DNA of 64,000 nt. Origin: an uncultured Actinomycetes bacterium (lineage in GTDB: Bacteria; Actinomycetota; Actinomycetes; Mycobacteriales; Nakamurellaceae). The notes below the pieces were generated by a model. It was not told the DNA's origin, made no database searches, and saw only the letters and a list, made by a program, of their open reading frames with translations. Position numbers and translations under genes: made by a program. The stretch covers positions 214,061-278,060 of the forward strand of contig CALANS010000175.1 in the NCBI GenBank assembly GCA_937926105.1, in the 5' to 3' direction. Shown here piece by piece: positions 1 to 9,023 of the stretch. How positions within the stretch are numbered: the stretch's first letter is position 1; every line of letters begins with the position of its first letter.

Positions 1-700
1 GCTCCGGCAGCACCGGGTCTTCCAGCCAAGCCAATGGCGGTGGTGACCAGGCTTCGATGTCGGCCAGAGCCTCGTCGGGTGTCTGCCATGCGAAGTTGGC
101 GTCCACGACAAGCTTTGCATCGCTGGGGAGTTCGTCCCCGAGTAGCTCGAAGAGATTGCGCATCAAGCGTCGGTCCGCGGATCGGGTTGTCTTCATCAGC
201 CGCCATCCTGCCGTGGCCGCGGCCAGCAATTCGTCGGCAGTCTGCCGTGCGGTCCTATCCGGTGATGTATAGGCGGCGACCAGCATGGTTCTGCGTGGCC
301 GGTCATCGTTACCCAGCAATTGCCACAGCGGCCGGCCGGCACGTTGGGCCGCGATGTCCCAGAGTGCGATGTCGACGAGGCCGATGGCCTTCCGGACGAG
401 GCCGACCCGCCCGACGGTGGCGCTGCCGCGCAGCATGCTCATCCAGATTGACTCGACGTCATCGGTATCCTGCGCGTCGATATGCGGCGTGAGCAGACTG
501 TGTACGATCTCGGACATCGGCGCGCCCCTGGAGAGGCAGTAAGCCTTTCCGGTAATGCCATCGTTAGTGTCGATCTGCAAGACCGCGTAATCCCGGTGCG
601 TGATGATTCTGTTGCCCACCGGTAAGGGGCGCGGCAGCGGCATTCGGACGACCATGGTGCGCACCTGTCGGACCGCCGTGGCCAGTGTCGAGCTACTCAT
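1..700 (-). CDS. Enolase-superfamily (mandelate racemase/muconate lactonizing type) enzyme, 3' part outside window
   Basis: About 233 N-terminal residues are visible and the gene runs off the left edge. The first ~130 residues look like the MR/MLE capping domain (H-R-D-Y-A-V-L-Q-I-D-T-N-D-G-I-T-G near residue 35). The start of the barrel follows, with a metal-ligand segment V-V-D-A-N-F-A-W and a downstream W-L-E-D-P. These enzymes abstract a proton alpha to a carboxylate; the substrate cannot be named. The ATG at 698-700 overlaps the end of the upstream SDR gene by 8 bases (ATGAGTAG), so translation is probably coupled. It is the last visible gene of the minus-strand set that starts with the second MR/MLE gene at 3952. 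Confidence 0.85.
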   Translation of the reverse strand, partial: MSSSTLATAVRQVRTMVVRMPLPRPLPVGNRIITHRDYAVLQIDTNDGITGKAYCLSRGAPMSEIVHSLLTPHIDAQDTDDVESIWMSMLRGSATVGRVGLVRKAIGLVDIALWDIAAQRAGRPLWQLLGNDDRPRRTMLVAAYTSPDRTARQTADELLAAATAGWRLMKTTRSADRRLMRNLFELLGDELPSDAKLVVDANFAWQTPDEALADIEAWSPPPLAWLEDPVLPE

Positions 701-1520
701 CGTCACTGGCGCTCTCTCGGTCACCGTGCTCGTCCTGCCCGTGGCCATGGTTATCGCCGTCCTGGCGAGCCGCGAGCGGGATCCCGTAGTCGACCAGAAA
801 GCCGCCATCGACGTAAAGGGTCTGACCGTTGATGTAAGAAGCCCCGTCCGACACGAGGAATTCGACAGCGCGGGCTATCTCGCCCCCCTGAGCCAACCGT
901 CCGGCTGGAATACGCTGCAGAATGCTGCTCACGTCCAATGTGCCCGCACTGACGGCCGCTCGCAGCACCCCAGTTTCGATGTACCCGGGTGCCACGGCGT
1001 TCACGCGGACTCCCCGGGCTGCCCACTCGGCACCCGCGGTGGCGGTCAGTGCAACGACTCCCGCCTTGGTTGCCGCATAGGGGGCTCGGCCCGCCGCACC
1101 ACGTGCTCCGACCGAGGCGATGTTCACGATCCTGCCGGCCCCAGCCCGCAGCATGTGCCGCCCAGCATGCTGGAGGCAGAGGAATACACCGTGCAGATTG
1201 ACATCGACGACACTGGCCCAATCCTCCCAGCGGATGTTCTCGATGGGGCCGTGTCGCTGTATCCCGGCGTTGTTCACCAGCACGTCGATGCCCCCGAACG
1301 ATTCGACGATGGCGTCGAAGAACGGGCCAACCTGCCCGGGCTCGGTCACATCCAGCGACCGCCACGCCACCGGCCCGGGCTCGGTCGGGCTGAATGCCGC
1401 AGTCTCGCCTGGGGCGATGTCCGCGCCCACCACGAGGTATCCGCTCGCCGCCAGCCTGTTGCCAATACTCCAGCCCAGACCCGCGCATCCACCGGTGACC
1501 ACCGCTACTCGTTGTCGCAC
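693..1520 (-). CDS. Short-chain dehydrogenase/reductase (SDR)
   Basis: A 275-residue classical SDR and NAD(P)-dependent oxidoreductase. The glycine-rich cofactor motif T-G-G-C-A-G-L-G is near residue 9, N-N-A-G is near residue 87, the catalytic Ser lies in I-V-N-I-A-S, and the Y-A-A-T-K Tyr/Lys pair is near residue 150. The C-terminal core ends V-D-G-G-F, followed by a hydrophilic tail of about 30 residues (G-H-G-Q-D-E-H-G) that is longer than usual for the family. Its 3' end overlaps the next enolase-superfamily gene by 8 bases. It sits between a LacI regulator and sugar-acid-type enolases, which suggests oxidation of a polyol or sugar acid. That role is an inference from context. Confidence 0.9.
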   Translation of the reverse strand: MRQRVAVVTGGCAGLGWSIGNRLAASGYLVVGADIAPGETAAFSPTEPGPVAWRSLDVTEPGQVGPFFDAIVESFGGIDVLVNNAGIQRHGPIENIRWEDWASVVDVNLHGVFLCLQHAGRHMLRAGAGRIVNIASVGARGAAGRAPYAATKAGVVALTATAGAEWAARGVRVNAVAPGYIETGVLRAAVSAGTLDVSSILQRIPAGRLAQGGEIARAVEFLVSDGASYINGQTLYVDGGFLVDYGIPLAARQDGDNHGHGQDEHGDRESASDDE

Positions 1521-1626
1521 GGGGCATCCTCCGCTCGCTGAGGGCCGCCGGATGTTCGGTGCGCCCGCGGGTCACGACCGACGCCGCACCGACCCCAGAA
1601 CACCGGCCCATCCAGCAGCCGCGCCG

Positions 1627-2733
1627 TCATCTCGCTCGCTCCCTGGCCGGGCGCACGTGCCCCGGCACCGGCCCACAGCTCACGGCCGGTTCGAAACGGG
1701 CCGCCAGTGTCGTCCGGCCCGGTGGCCCACCCTGTAATTGCCTGAGCAACAGTTCCGCCGCTGCGCTGCCCATGGCCACGGGATCCCGGCGGACGGTGGC
1801 CAGCGGCGGAGTCAGAAACTCACTCATGCCGACCGCGTCACACGTCACCAGGGACAAGTCGTCCGGGATCCGAAGCCCCATGGCCCTGATGGACCGCATC
1901 ACCCCGATCAGAATCTGGTTGCTTCCGGCGATGATGGCGGTCGGTCGTGGATCGGCGGCAAGGAGTTCGGCACTCGCCCGTTCGCCGTGTTCGACGGTGA
2001 AGGATCCCGACCGGATCGTCACCGTGCTGTCGGCGACGGACCGGCACGCGTCCCGCAAGGCCCTGGCGCGCTCCCGGGCCGGCCGAACCTTCATGCTGCC
2101 GTTGACCAGCGCAATCCTCCGGTGCCCTAGGTCGAGTAGCAGCGTGGCTGCCGCGCCGATGCCTGCCGCGTGATCGGACAGCACGGCCGAAACGTTTCCT
2201 GTTGCCATGGGCTCGCGATCGATCATCACGACCGGGATGTCGGTGCTGGCGAGTTCAGCGCGCAGCGGCTCCGATTGCTCCGAGGTCACGCTGGCCATCA
2301 GTGCGTCCACCCGCCGTTGTCGGAGCATTCTCAGCGCCGCGATGTCCGCATCGCCTTCTCCACCGGAGTTGATCAGAAGCATCGTGTAGCCGGACTCCCG
2401 GAAGGTTGTTGCGGCGCCGAGAGCGATCTCTGACAGCAGGGGGTTGCTGATGTCGCTGACCAAGAACCCGATCGTCATGGTGACGCCGGTCCGCAAGCTC
2501 TGCGCGCGTATGTCTGGCTCATATCCGATCGAGGACGCCGCTGCCAGCACCCGGGCGGCCATCTCGGGACTCACGTTGGGGTGCCGACTGAAGACCCTCG
2601 ACACGCTTGACGGCGCGACCCCAGCCAGCGCGGCGACCACTTTGATACTCGTCCGCTGACGCGTGGGACCCACGGCGCCGGAATCGACACCCATCTCGAT
2701 TGCCTGCGGTCCGTTCCGGTCGCTATTCGCCAT
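1627..2733 (-). CDS. LacI/GalR-family transcriptional regulator
   Basis: A 368-residue repressor-type protein. After a hydrophilic N-terminus of ~28 residues comes a LacI helix-turn-helix (V-A-A-L-A-G-V-A-P-S-S-V-S-R-V-F). The hinge follows, then a periplasmic-binding-protein-like ligand domain (T-I-G-F-L-V-S-D-I-S-N-P; I-A-L-V-N-G-S; T-A-I-I-A-G-S-N-Q). Proteins of this family bind operator palindromes and respond to a sugar or sugar acid. The gene lies between an MR/MLE enzyme (17 bases upstream) and the SDR (106 bases downstream). The perfect 15-base palindrome at 4144-4158 is a plausible target, but nothing in the sequence proves it. Confidence 0.92.
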   Translation of the reverse strand: MANSDRNGPQAIEMGVDSGAVGPTRQRTSIKVVAALAGVAPSSVSRVFSRHPNVSPEMAARVLAAASSIGYEPDIRAQSLRTGVTMTIGFLVSDISNPLLSEIALGAATTFRESGYTMLLINSGGEGDADIAALRMLRQRRVDALMASVTSEQSEPLRAELASTDIPVVMIDREPMATGNVSAVLSDHAAGIGAAATLLLDLGHRRIALVNGSMKVRPARERARALRDACRSVADSTVTIRSGSFTVEHGERASAELLAADPRPTAIIAGSNQILIGVMRSIRAMGLRIPDDLSLVTCDAVGMSEFLTPPLATVRRDPVAMGSAAAELLLRQLQGGPPGRTTLAARFEPAVSCGPVPGHVRPARERAR

Positions 2734-2749
2734 GCCGGGAATCTCGCCG

Positions 2750-3952
2750 TCAGGCCGAGTGGTCGAGTCGGTGGCGCTCGATGTAGTCCCAATCCAGTTC
2801 CCAGCCGAATCCCGGCGCCTCGGTCAGCTGCAGCTGACCGTCCGTCAGCGGTGGGCGGTTCGCGATCAGGTTCCACCAGAACGGGTCACGGATGGGATGG
2901 AAGCACTCCGCGTAAGTGCCATGCGGTTGGCTGGCAAGCAGGTGGCTGGCCACCTGCGGTTCCTCGTGATGACCCATTCGCACGTCATAGCTGTGGGCAA
3001 TCGCCGCAGCGCGTCGCCACGCCGTCGGCCCGCCCGACCAGGACGCATCGAAGTTGCAGACGTCGATCGCCCCGAGCTCCATGAGCTCCCGACACCCCGC
3101 TGCCGACATTTCAGACTGCCCGGCGCACACCGGAATCTGCGTGCGGTACCTGACGTCTCGCAGGCTTCGTCGATCGTTGTGCCACCCGACGGGCTCCTCG
3201 AACCAGGTGATGTCCAGGTCGAACACCAGCCTTGCGAACTCGATCGCCTCTTCGACCGTGTATCCCTGATTCGCATCCACGGTGAGCAGGAAGTCCGCGC
3301 CCGCCGCAGCACGAGCCGCCCGGACCCGTTCCGCGTCTGTCACGGGGTCGGCCCCGCCGACCTTGAATTTCATCCCTGCCAGCCCGAGGTCCCGGTAGGA
3401 GGAGATCTCTTCTTCGATGGTGCCCAGTGGCTCACCGTAGTATCCGCCGATCGCCATCAGCGGAATCCGGTTGCGGTATCCACCCCATAGCCGCCACAGC
3501 GGTACATTCAGCGCCTTTCCGATCGCGTCCCAGATTGCGCTGTCCACGCCGGCCAAGGCGACCAGCCCGATCCGGCGGTCGCGGAGGATGTCATAGGTCG
3601 CCGGATACCCCAGTTGCCAGCATCGTTCCACCGCAAAAGCATCCTCACCGATGACGCGGGGGGCGATCTCCGACTGCACGACCCGGTCGATCGCCCGCAG
3701 CGTCGCGCCCTCGTCGCCGACATAGGCCTCGCCGACGATGCCCTCGTCCGTAACAACTCTGGCGATCAGGGTGGCACGGTCAGCCATGTGGTAGTGGCTG
3801 CCGTGGAATTCCCGCTCGAGAGGCGCTTGAATCGGCACGGTCTCGATCCGGTTGATTCGCAGCCTGCGACCCGAACCGCCGATCGGCTCACTCGGGTGGC
3901 CCCCACCCGCAGCAGGCGATTCGGGGATTGGTTGGGAATCGGTTCCAGACAC
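2750..3952 (-). CDS. Mandelate racemase/muconate lactonizing enzyme family protein
   Basis: A complete enolase-superfamily protein of ~400 residues. The capping domain is N-terminal. The barrel carries K-F-K-V-G-G (K-x-K base motif), T-V-D-A-N-Q-G metal Asp, F-E-E-P-V metal Glu, G-Q-S-E and a C-terminal H-H-E-E-P. The longest open frame begins at 4048, but the extra 32 residues are Arg/Pro-rich and unlike the family. A GTG at 3950-3952 preceded by GAGGGAAGG is the more likely start, though the true start may be closer to the conserved L-R-I-N-R-I-E-T. The substrate is probably a sugar acid or other hydroxy acid, inferred from the LacI and SDR neighbours. Confidence 0.88.
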   Translation of the reverse strand: MSGTDSQPIPESPAAGGGHPSEPIGGSGRRLRINRIETVPIQAPLEREFHGSHYHMADRATLIARVVTDEGIVGEAYVGDEGATLRAIDRVVQSEIAPRVIGEDAFAVERCWQLGYPATYDILRDRRIGLVALAGVDSAIWDAIGKALNVPLWRLWGGYRNRIPLMAIGGYYGEPLGTIEEEISSYRDLGLAGMKFKVGGADPVTDAERVRAARAAAGADFLLTVDANQGYTVEEAIEFARLVFDLDITWFEEPVGWHNDRRSLRDVRYRTQIPVCAGQSEMSAAGCRELMELGAIDVCNFDASWSGGPTAWRRAAAIAHSYDVRMGHHEEPQVASHLLASQPHGTYAECFHPIRDPFWWNLIANRPPLTDGQLQLTEAPGFGWELDWDYIERHRLDHSA

Positions 3953-4117
3953 GGACGGAACCGTACCTTCCCTCGACCTATGAGGGCAAGTGCCCGCACG
4001 GAATGCCCGACTACTGATTCGGGCTCGACATGCCTGGCTCGGTGCCAATGTGCCCTGTTAGGCCGGCCGTACGGCGCTGTGCCCAGTGCTGATCGACAAC
4101 TCGGACTGCTCGGCATC

Positions 4118-4147
4118 TTGACGAAATGTTCGGATCAGTGCAACGAT
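4118..4147 (+). promoter_or_regulatory. Putative sigma70-type promoter of the ceramidase-like gene
   Basis: A TTGACG -35 box (4118-4123) lies 18 bases before AACGAT (4142-4147). A start near 4154 would leave a leader of about 27 nt before the GTG at 4181. The -10 overlaps the 15-base palindrome. Confidence 0.5.
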
Positions 4148-4158
4148 TGCTGCAATCG
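4144..4158. promoter_or_regulatory. Perfect 15-base palindrome, candidate operator
   Basis: CGATTGC-T-GCAATCG: two perfect 7-base arms around one base. It overlaps the predicted -10 and start site of the gene at 4181, and lies in the divergent region between that gene and the MR/MLE gene. The position is typical of a repressor operator. The nearby LacI-family protein is the obvious candidate regulator. Confidence 0.5.
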
Positions 4159-4180
4159 ATTCCAGAGGAGGAGCTCTCAG

Positions 4181-5599
4181 GTGGCGACAGCGACAGCGGA
4201 ACGGTCGGACCAGAAACCTCGCCAGCCGGCAACCGCCCAGTGGACGCCAAAGATGGCCCGGACCGTGGTCGGCATCGCACGTGCGGACATCACTCCACCG
4301 GTCGGCATCGAAGGATGCGTTTGGGGTGCCAGCACGTCCACCCAGTCGACCGGAATCCACCGAGGGCTATCCGTGACGGCGGTGGCCATGATCCGCCAGT
4401 CGGGGGCACCTTGCTACCTCGTGACGGCGGACCTTATCGGGATGTCATGTTACGAGTGCGAGCGCCGGATTCAGATGACCGTCGCGGACGCCCTCGCCGT
4501 CGAGATGGACGACCTGCTCTTGCATTCGACACACACGCATTCCGCCCCGCGCGTCTGCATTCACGGCCCGGTCACGCCCGGCAGTGATCTCTTGCCAGCA
4601 TTCCTGGACACGGTCATACGACAGTTGATCGACGCCTGCACCAGAGCGCGCGACGGAGCAGTGGAGGCCGATGTCACCTGGGCGTACGGCCACTGCAACC
4701 TGGCGGTGAACCGCGATCTGCCCTGCGGCGAGTCGGACATCGTGGCGTTCAACCCGGACTCCCCCGCGGACGATACCCTCGCCGTCGGTCGCATCACCGA
4801 CCGTAGTGGGGACGTCCTAGGCGTCCTGGTCAACTACGCCTGCCATCCGACGACACTGGCCTGGCAGAATCATCTCATTTCGCCGGACTTTGTCGGCTCG
4901 GCACGCGAGATCGTCGAATCGCGCGTCGATGCGCCCATGGTCTTCTTCCAGGGCGCATCGGGCGATCTCTCTCCACGGCTGGGCTTCACCGGCGACACCG
5001 AGGTAGCCGACAGCAATGGTCGCGTTCTCGGGTACGCCGTGCTGTCGACGTTGGAGGGTCTCGCCCCGCCGGCGAGTCTTTTGCGATTCGGTGGCATCGT
5101 GGAATCCGGCGCGACCCTCGGCGAATGGGCGACAGCCCCCGCGCAGCCGAATACCGAACTGCGGACATCTCGGATCGACGTCCCGGTCAGCATCAAGACG
5201 CTGAAGTCCGTCGAGCAACTTCGGGTCGACTGGGCTGATATCGATGCTCGCGCGAGAGAAGAACGAATCCAACGGGCGATGCGTGTCCGCGACGGCTACA
5301 AGTTGGACGGTTCCCACCGCCACCCCGTCTGGATCTGGAAGTGGGGGGATGCGATCTTCGTAGCCCAGACTGGCGAAGCCTATTCCTACCTGCAAACCGA
5401 GCTGAGGCGGCGGCATCCCGATCAGGTAATATTCGTGCTGAATCTGACAAACGGCCCTGGGGGCATCTACCTTCCGACGCACCGCTCGTATGCCCGGCAC
5501 ACCTACCAGTCTTGGCAGACCTTGCTGGCACCAGGCGGTCTCGAACATATCGTGGAGACTGCCGATGTCGCCATCCGGGCCCTGACGTCCGGCCGATAG
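4181..5599 (+). CDS. Neutral/alkaline non-lysosomal ceramidase-like hydrolase
   Basis: A 472-residue protein resembling the N-terminal catalytic domain of neutral ceramidases and related metal-dependent amidases (V-G-I-A-R-A-D-I-T-P-P-V-G near residue 27). It has H-S-T-H-T-H-S-A-P, a family metal-binding histidine cluster, near residue 110, then N-Y-A-C-H-P-T-T and Q-G-A-S-G-D-L-S-P. Many bacterial members lack a signal peptide and have unknown amide substrates, and none is seen here. The GTG start was chosen because GAGGAGGAG lies 8 bases upstream; an in-frame ATG at 4253 would remove 24 non-conserved residues. It is the only plus-strand gene in the first 28 kb and converges with the M81 gene 8 bases downstream. 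A role in cleaving an N-acyl substrate is inferred. Confidence 0.8.
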   Translation: MATATAERSDQKPRQPATAQWTPKMARTVVGIARADITPPVGIEGCVWGASTSTQSTGIHRGLSVTAVAMIRQSGAPCYLVTADLIGMSCYECERRIQMTVADALAVEMDDLLLHSTHTHSAPRVCIHGPVTPGSDLLPAFLDTVIRQLIDACTRARDGAVEADVTWAYGHCNLAVNRDLPCGESDIVAFNPDSPADDTLAVGRITDRSGDVLGVLVNYACHPTTLAWQNHLISPDFVGSAREIVESRVDAPMVFFQGASGDLSPRLGFTGDTEVADSNGRVLGYAVLSTLEGLAPPASLLRFGGIVESGATLGEWATAPAQPNTELRTSRIDVPVSIKTLKSVEQLRVDWADIDARAREERIQRAMRVRDGYKLDGSHRHPVWIWKWGDAIFVAQTGEAYSYLQTELRRRHPDQVIFVLNLTNGPGGIYLPTHRSYARHTYQSWQTLLAPGGLEHIVETADVAIRALTSGR

Positions 5600-5607
5600 G
5601 TGTCGGT

Positions 5608-7089
5608 TTATCCCTGCCAGGAGTCGATCTGGTCCAATGGGTAGATCGGGCGTGGGATGCGTCGCCACGGCAGCTCGGCGATGCCTGACTGCGTCGGACC
5701 GGGCGTGCTCACCCGAATCACGGTACGGGTGAACGGGGCGAAGTACTGGAAGTTGCTGGCGGTCTTGAGCACGACGGCATCGAAATCGCAAGGGTCCAGA
5801 CCGAAATGTTGGTAGGCACCGGGGTGATTGCCGCCCACCCCGGCCTGCTCGCTCACCGCGAGAGTGACGCCACCAGACCGGAGTAGCGCGACCGGTCCCC
5901 AGTGCACCTCGGGTTCCGGATATCCGGGCAACCGCAGCACCGGTTCGTCCACCGCCACCACCATGCCGCTGATCCGCGCCGGCCCGAAGAAGCCGGTCAT
6001 GCCGCCGCCCACTTGCAGGTCGACATGCGCGCCAACTCCAGCCGCCCGGAGCTGCGCGGTGGCCGCTGGATCGACCACTGGGACCAGAGCCCGGATACCC
6101 TCGGTGGCCAGCAATTCCATGAGGATCGCGGTGGAATCACCGGCCGCGCCGCCGAATACCGAGTCGCCTGTGTCGGACAGGATGACCAGTCCGTTCGCGG
6201 TACGAGCCGCTGCGACCGCCTCCCTCGCCGGGATGGCCGTCGAGACCTGGAACTCAGCGCGCATCGACCACGCCAGGTCGGCCAGGTCATCGACGATCTC
6301 CTCGGCCAGGTCGGCATGACCGTCGGTCACGGCGACCGCAGACCATCCCGCCTCCCGTACGTCCAGCCACGGCTGCACGGGAAACGGTGACACCGACAGC
6401 ACTCCCGGTCGCGATTCCCAGGCCCTCGCGCGGTCGAACCATGCCTTCATCGGCCCGCCGGCCGTCAGATACTGCTCCTGATGAGTCAGCATGCGCAACT
6501 TCCGCCACGCCATCGTGGGCCGCGCGCCGTTGAGCGTGGCCAGCAGCAGCCTTCCGGTCAATTGGCCCGTGTCGTACGGATCGTGGGGTTGCGTGCGATG
6601 GCCGACGATGATGTCGGCTCGGCGCATCATTGCATCGGTGATGTTGGCGTGATGGTCCAGGCCGACGGCGATCGGTATCCCGTCGCCGGTCACCGACCGA
6701 ACCGCGGACAGCAGGTGTCCCTCCACGTCGTCCACCCCGGTGGCGGCGCATGCCCCGTGCATGAGCAGGGCGATTCCGTCGAGCCGCGCATGTGCCATCG
6801 CCGAGGTCAGGGCATCGGTCAGCATCGTGGTCAGTGTCGCCAGTACCTCCGCCGCCATCCGGCCGGCCGGGACGGCGGTTGCCTTAACCAGCGGTATCGG
6901 CTGGACTTCGCCTGTGGCGATGCGCGTGGACAGAGCGGCCAGCAGTCCGCCCGTCATGCCGACGCCGGACTCGTTCCGCAAGATCTCCTCACCGGTCCAC
7001 AGGCCCTGTGCGCGAAATGCGGCCATCCGCGTCTCAACCGGATTGAAGGTGCTCTGTTCCTGTCCGATGCTGGCCAGAGCGATGCGCAT
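5608..7089 (-). CDS. M81-family (MlrC-like) metallopeptidase
   Basis: A 493-residue member of the microcystinase C (MlrC) family, zinc enzymes that hydrolyse linear or modified peptides. The N-terminus M-R-I-A-L-A-S-I-G-Q-E-Q-S-T-F-N, the metal segment G-L-D-H-H-A-N-I-T with the following H-R-T-Q-P-H-D, and the C-terminal-domain motif L-S-D-T-G-D-S-V-F-G-G-A-A-G-D-S-T are all present. The ATG at 7089 is preferred over 7107 because GGAAGG lies 8 bases before it. It diverges clearly from the three other M81 loci in the window, for example in using D-H-H where they use D-M-H. It is transcribed away from a RidA gene, with ~220 bases between them. Confidence 0.88.
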   Translation of the reverse strand: MRIALASIGQEQSTFNPVETRMAAFRAQGLWTGEEILRNESGVGMTGGLLAALSTRIATGEVQPIPLVKATAVPAGRMAAEVLATLTTMLTDALTSAMAHARLDGIALLMHGACAATGVDDVEGHLLSAVRSVTGDGIPIAVGLDHHANITDAMMRRADIIVGHRTQPHDPYDTGQLTGRLLLATLNGARPTMAWRKLRMLTHQEQYLTAGGPMKAWFDRARAWESRPGVLSVSPFPVQPWLDVREAGWSAVAVTDGHADLAEEIVDDLADLAWSMRAEFQVSTAIPAREAVAAARTANGLVILSDTGDSVFGGAAGDSTAILMELLATEGIRALVPVVDPAATAQLRAAGVGAHVDLQVGGGMTGFFGPARISGMVVAVDEPVLRLPGYPEPEVHWGPVALLRSGGVTLAVSEQAGVGGNHPGAYQHFGLDPCDFDAVVLKTASNFQYFAPFTRTVIRVSTPGPTQSGIAELPWRRIPRPIYPLDQIDSWQG

Positions 7090-7111
7090 TCTTCGATTCC
7101 TTCCCATGGGG

Positions 7112-7308
7112 TCAGGCGGCGGCGTGGACGGCGTACAACAGCCGCGCAGCGTATGCAGGTCGCGCCGAAAACAACTGGCCGACCGACGGTTCGGCTCCGC
7201 TGGACCTGTCCGCGTACCCTTCTCGGACGGTGGTGATCAGCAGATCACAGTCATCGACCCCGCCCAGCGCGGCATGCCGTGATCCGCGCCGAAGGCCACA
7301 CCGGACCT
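7112..7308 (-). other. Intergenic stretch with an open minus-strand frame, no supported gene
   Basis: About 200 bases between the RidA and M81 genes. One minus-strand frame stays open up to a TGA at 7112-7114 and its translation has a protein-like composition, with no recognised family and no convincing start or ribosome-binding site. It may be a gene remnant or chance in high-GC DNA. Confidence 0.2.
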
Positions 7309-7689
7309 TCAGTCGGTGGCCGGGATGTACGCCACCACATCCACCTCGAACTTCAGGGCTCCGAGTCCGACCGTCAGCGAGGTACGCGCTGGCAGCGGGT
7401 TGACGAAGTAGTCACGGTATCGGTCGTTGTACTCGTCACGGAACTGTCGGTCGCCCAGATACGCCCGAACCTGGACGACATCGTCCAGACCGCCGCCGGC
7501 CGCGGCCAGGATGCGCGAGACGTTCGAGAAGGCGAGGTCCATCTCCTCGGCGAAACTGCCCGGCACGTGGGCACCGGTGTCGTCCACGGCGGCCTGCCCG
7601 GAGACGAAGACGAAGTCCCCGGCGCGGATCGCCGGAGAAAACGGTAGGTAGCTAACGGGCAGGTCACCGGTAACAGCAATGCGGGGCAT
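7309..7689 (-). CDS. RidA-family (YjgF/YER057c/UK114) enamine/imine deaminase, intact copy
   Basis: A 126-residue single-domain RidA protein, normal family length. It has A-G-D-F-V-F-V-S-G-Q near residue 22, V-Q-V-R-A-Y-L-G-D near residue 78, and the substrate-binding Arg segment L-P-A-R-T-S-L near residue 105. The family hydrolyses reactive enamines/imines released by PLP enzymes to ketoacids plus ammonia. GAAGGAG lies 9 bases before the ATG. It follows the M81 pseudogene by 28 bases, exactly the spacing of the second M81-RidA pair at 14.7-16.6 kb, to which it is closely similar. That pair encodes the frameshifted RidA copy. Confidence 0.93.
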   Translation of the reverse strand: MPRIAVTGDLPVSYLPFSPAIRAGDFVFVSGQAAVDDTGAHVPGSFAEEMDLAFSNVSRILAAAGGGLDDVVQVRAYLGDRQFRDEYNDRYRDYFVNPLPARTSLTVGLGALKFEVDVVAYIPATD

Positions 7690-7717
7690 GGATGGGCACT
7701 CCTTCGGATGGTGGGGT

Positions 7718-8747
7718 CTACTGTGGTGCCGGGAACGTCGTGTCGTCCTCGAACGGGTACATGGGTTTGGGCCGGTGGCGGTAGTGGAATCCGGTCACCG
7801 AATTTGCGGGTGACGCCCGGCGTGTCCACCACCAGGAGGTCACCGCAGACGTCCGCGAAGCCAGCGCGTGGACCGTTGACGCCCTTGCCGATCACTGCCG
7901 TCAGCCGCGTCGGCTCGATGCCTACTACTCGGTACTGAACTGCCGAGACGGGTTGCACGGACTTGGAGGTCAGCACGACCATGACATCGTCGTCGGTGCG
8001 GATGCCCACCATGTCGCCGCCATCGAAGAATCGGAATCCTCCGTGCGCGATCCGTGACTCCTCGTAGAGGCCGCTATGGCGGCCGGTGATCGAGCCGACC
8101 AGCCGCACCGGCGCCCCGTCCTGCTCCGGAGAGAGACCGCCGGCGAGCACGTCCACACGGCCACCGACAGGTGTCCCGGTCAGAGCCGCGACCGTCGCTG
8201 GGTGGTATAGCGTGATGCCGGTTCCGGCCGCTCGGCGCGCGATCACCTCGGCCAACAACACGGTGGAGTCACCGGGGCCGCAGCCTCCGACACTGTCGCC
8301 GACGTCCAATACCAACACGGGCTTGCCGCCGCGATGCGCCAGGGTAGTAGCTCTCCCCCGGTGTCCTGGCAGTCCTGGACGACCATGGCGCCGTGCAGCG
8401 ATAAGTACACGCCGTCGAGCACCCTCCAGGTGTGCCGCCAACCTTCCCAACAGGCGCGTGCGCAACACCTCGAACGCCCCTGCTGCCACCGGCGGTCCGG
8501 ATAGGGCAAAGGCAACCGTGGTAGGAACCACATCCGCGCCGGCCCGCGCTGCCATCCCTGCGGTGCCGGCGGTCGAGTCGGTCCCGCCGCCCGCTGTGAG
8601 CACGGCCCTGCCGGCCGCCGACCCTCGTTCAAAGTCTGCCACTGTGGTGACGCCCGGCGCGAACGAGTTCGTCTCGACCATCAGACCGGCAACGGCAATG
8701 CGCTTGGCGCGTGCACCCGGTGCGCCAGCGAGGATCGGCACGTGCAC
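7718..8747 (-). pseudogene. Degraded M81-family (MlrC-like) metallopeptidase pseudogene
   Basis: The N-terminal part reads R-I-A-V-A-G-L-M-V-E-T-N-S-F-A-P-G from a GTG at 8747 with GGAGG five bases upstream. Near 8415-8430 the frame shifts: the expected Y-L-S-L-H-G-A-M-V-V-Q continues in another frame. After D-T-G-G-E-L-L the sequence jumps (~8335) directly to G-K-P-V-L-V-L-D-V-G-D. Against the intact paralogue at 15148-16641 this skips about 175 residues, including the D-M-H-A-N metal site. A further one-base excess at 7801-7804 throws off the C-terminus, which otherwise would read N-S-V-T-G-F-H-Y-R-H-R and end at a TAG at 7718-7720. With two frame errors plus a large deletion, this cannot make an active enzyme. 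Confidence 0.88.
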
Positions 8748-8983
8748 TGTCACCTCCGCGATGTTCCACCACTCGGAACTGCTGTTCTGTTGGAGTAATG
8801 TATCGGTCCACGCGCAGGCGGTCAACGGGTGTGACGTGCGTGCCGCGATCCTGATCACGCTGGCGCAGAGTCGGAACGGGTAGTCGTCCAGCCCTGACGG
8901 TCGGCGAAGCCAGCACGTGGATCATGCCGATCGCAGCAGGCATCACACCCTCTCATGCTCTGGCGCGCCCCTCACACGAACCG

Positions 8984-9008
8984 ACCGCCAGCGCGCGCAT
9001 CTGGCGGT
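8984..9008 (-). terminator. Hairpin after the first Dpp operon
   Basis: An 8-bp perfect stem (ACCGCCAG / CTGGCGGT) with a 9-base loop begins 15 bases after the stop of the ATPase gene at 9024. There is no U-tract, as is common in actinobacteria. The remaining bases up to the M81 pseudogene (8748-8983) show no supported gene. Confidence 0.4.
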
Positions 9009-9023
9009 TGGCCCGCCAAACGG

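Noticed and set aside
7718..8747. Programmed ribosomal frameshift in the M81 gene
   Set aside because: No slippery site and downstream structure were recognised, and the large internal deletion removes the active site, so decay is the simpler explanation.
8748..8983. A small gene upstream of the M81 pseudogene
   Set aside because: Open frames exist on the minus strand but show no recognisable domain, codon pattern or convincing start.
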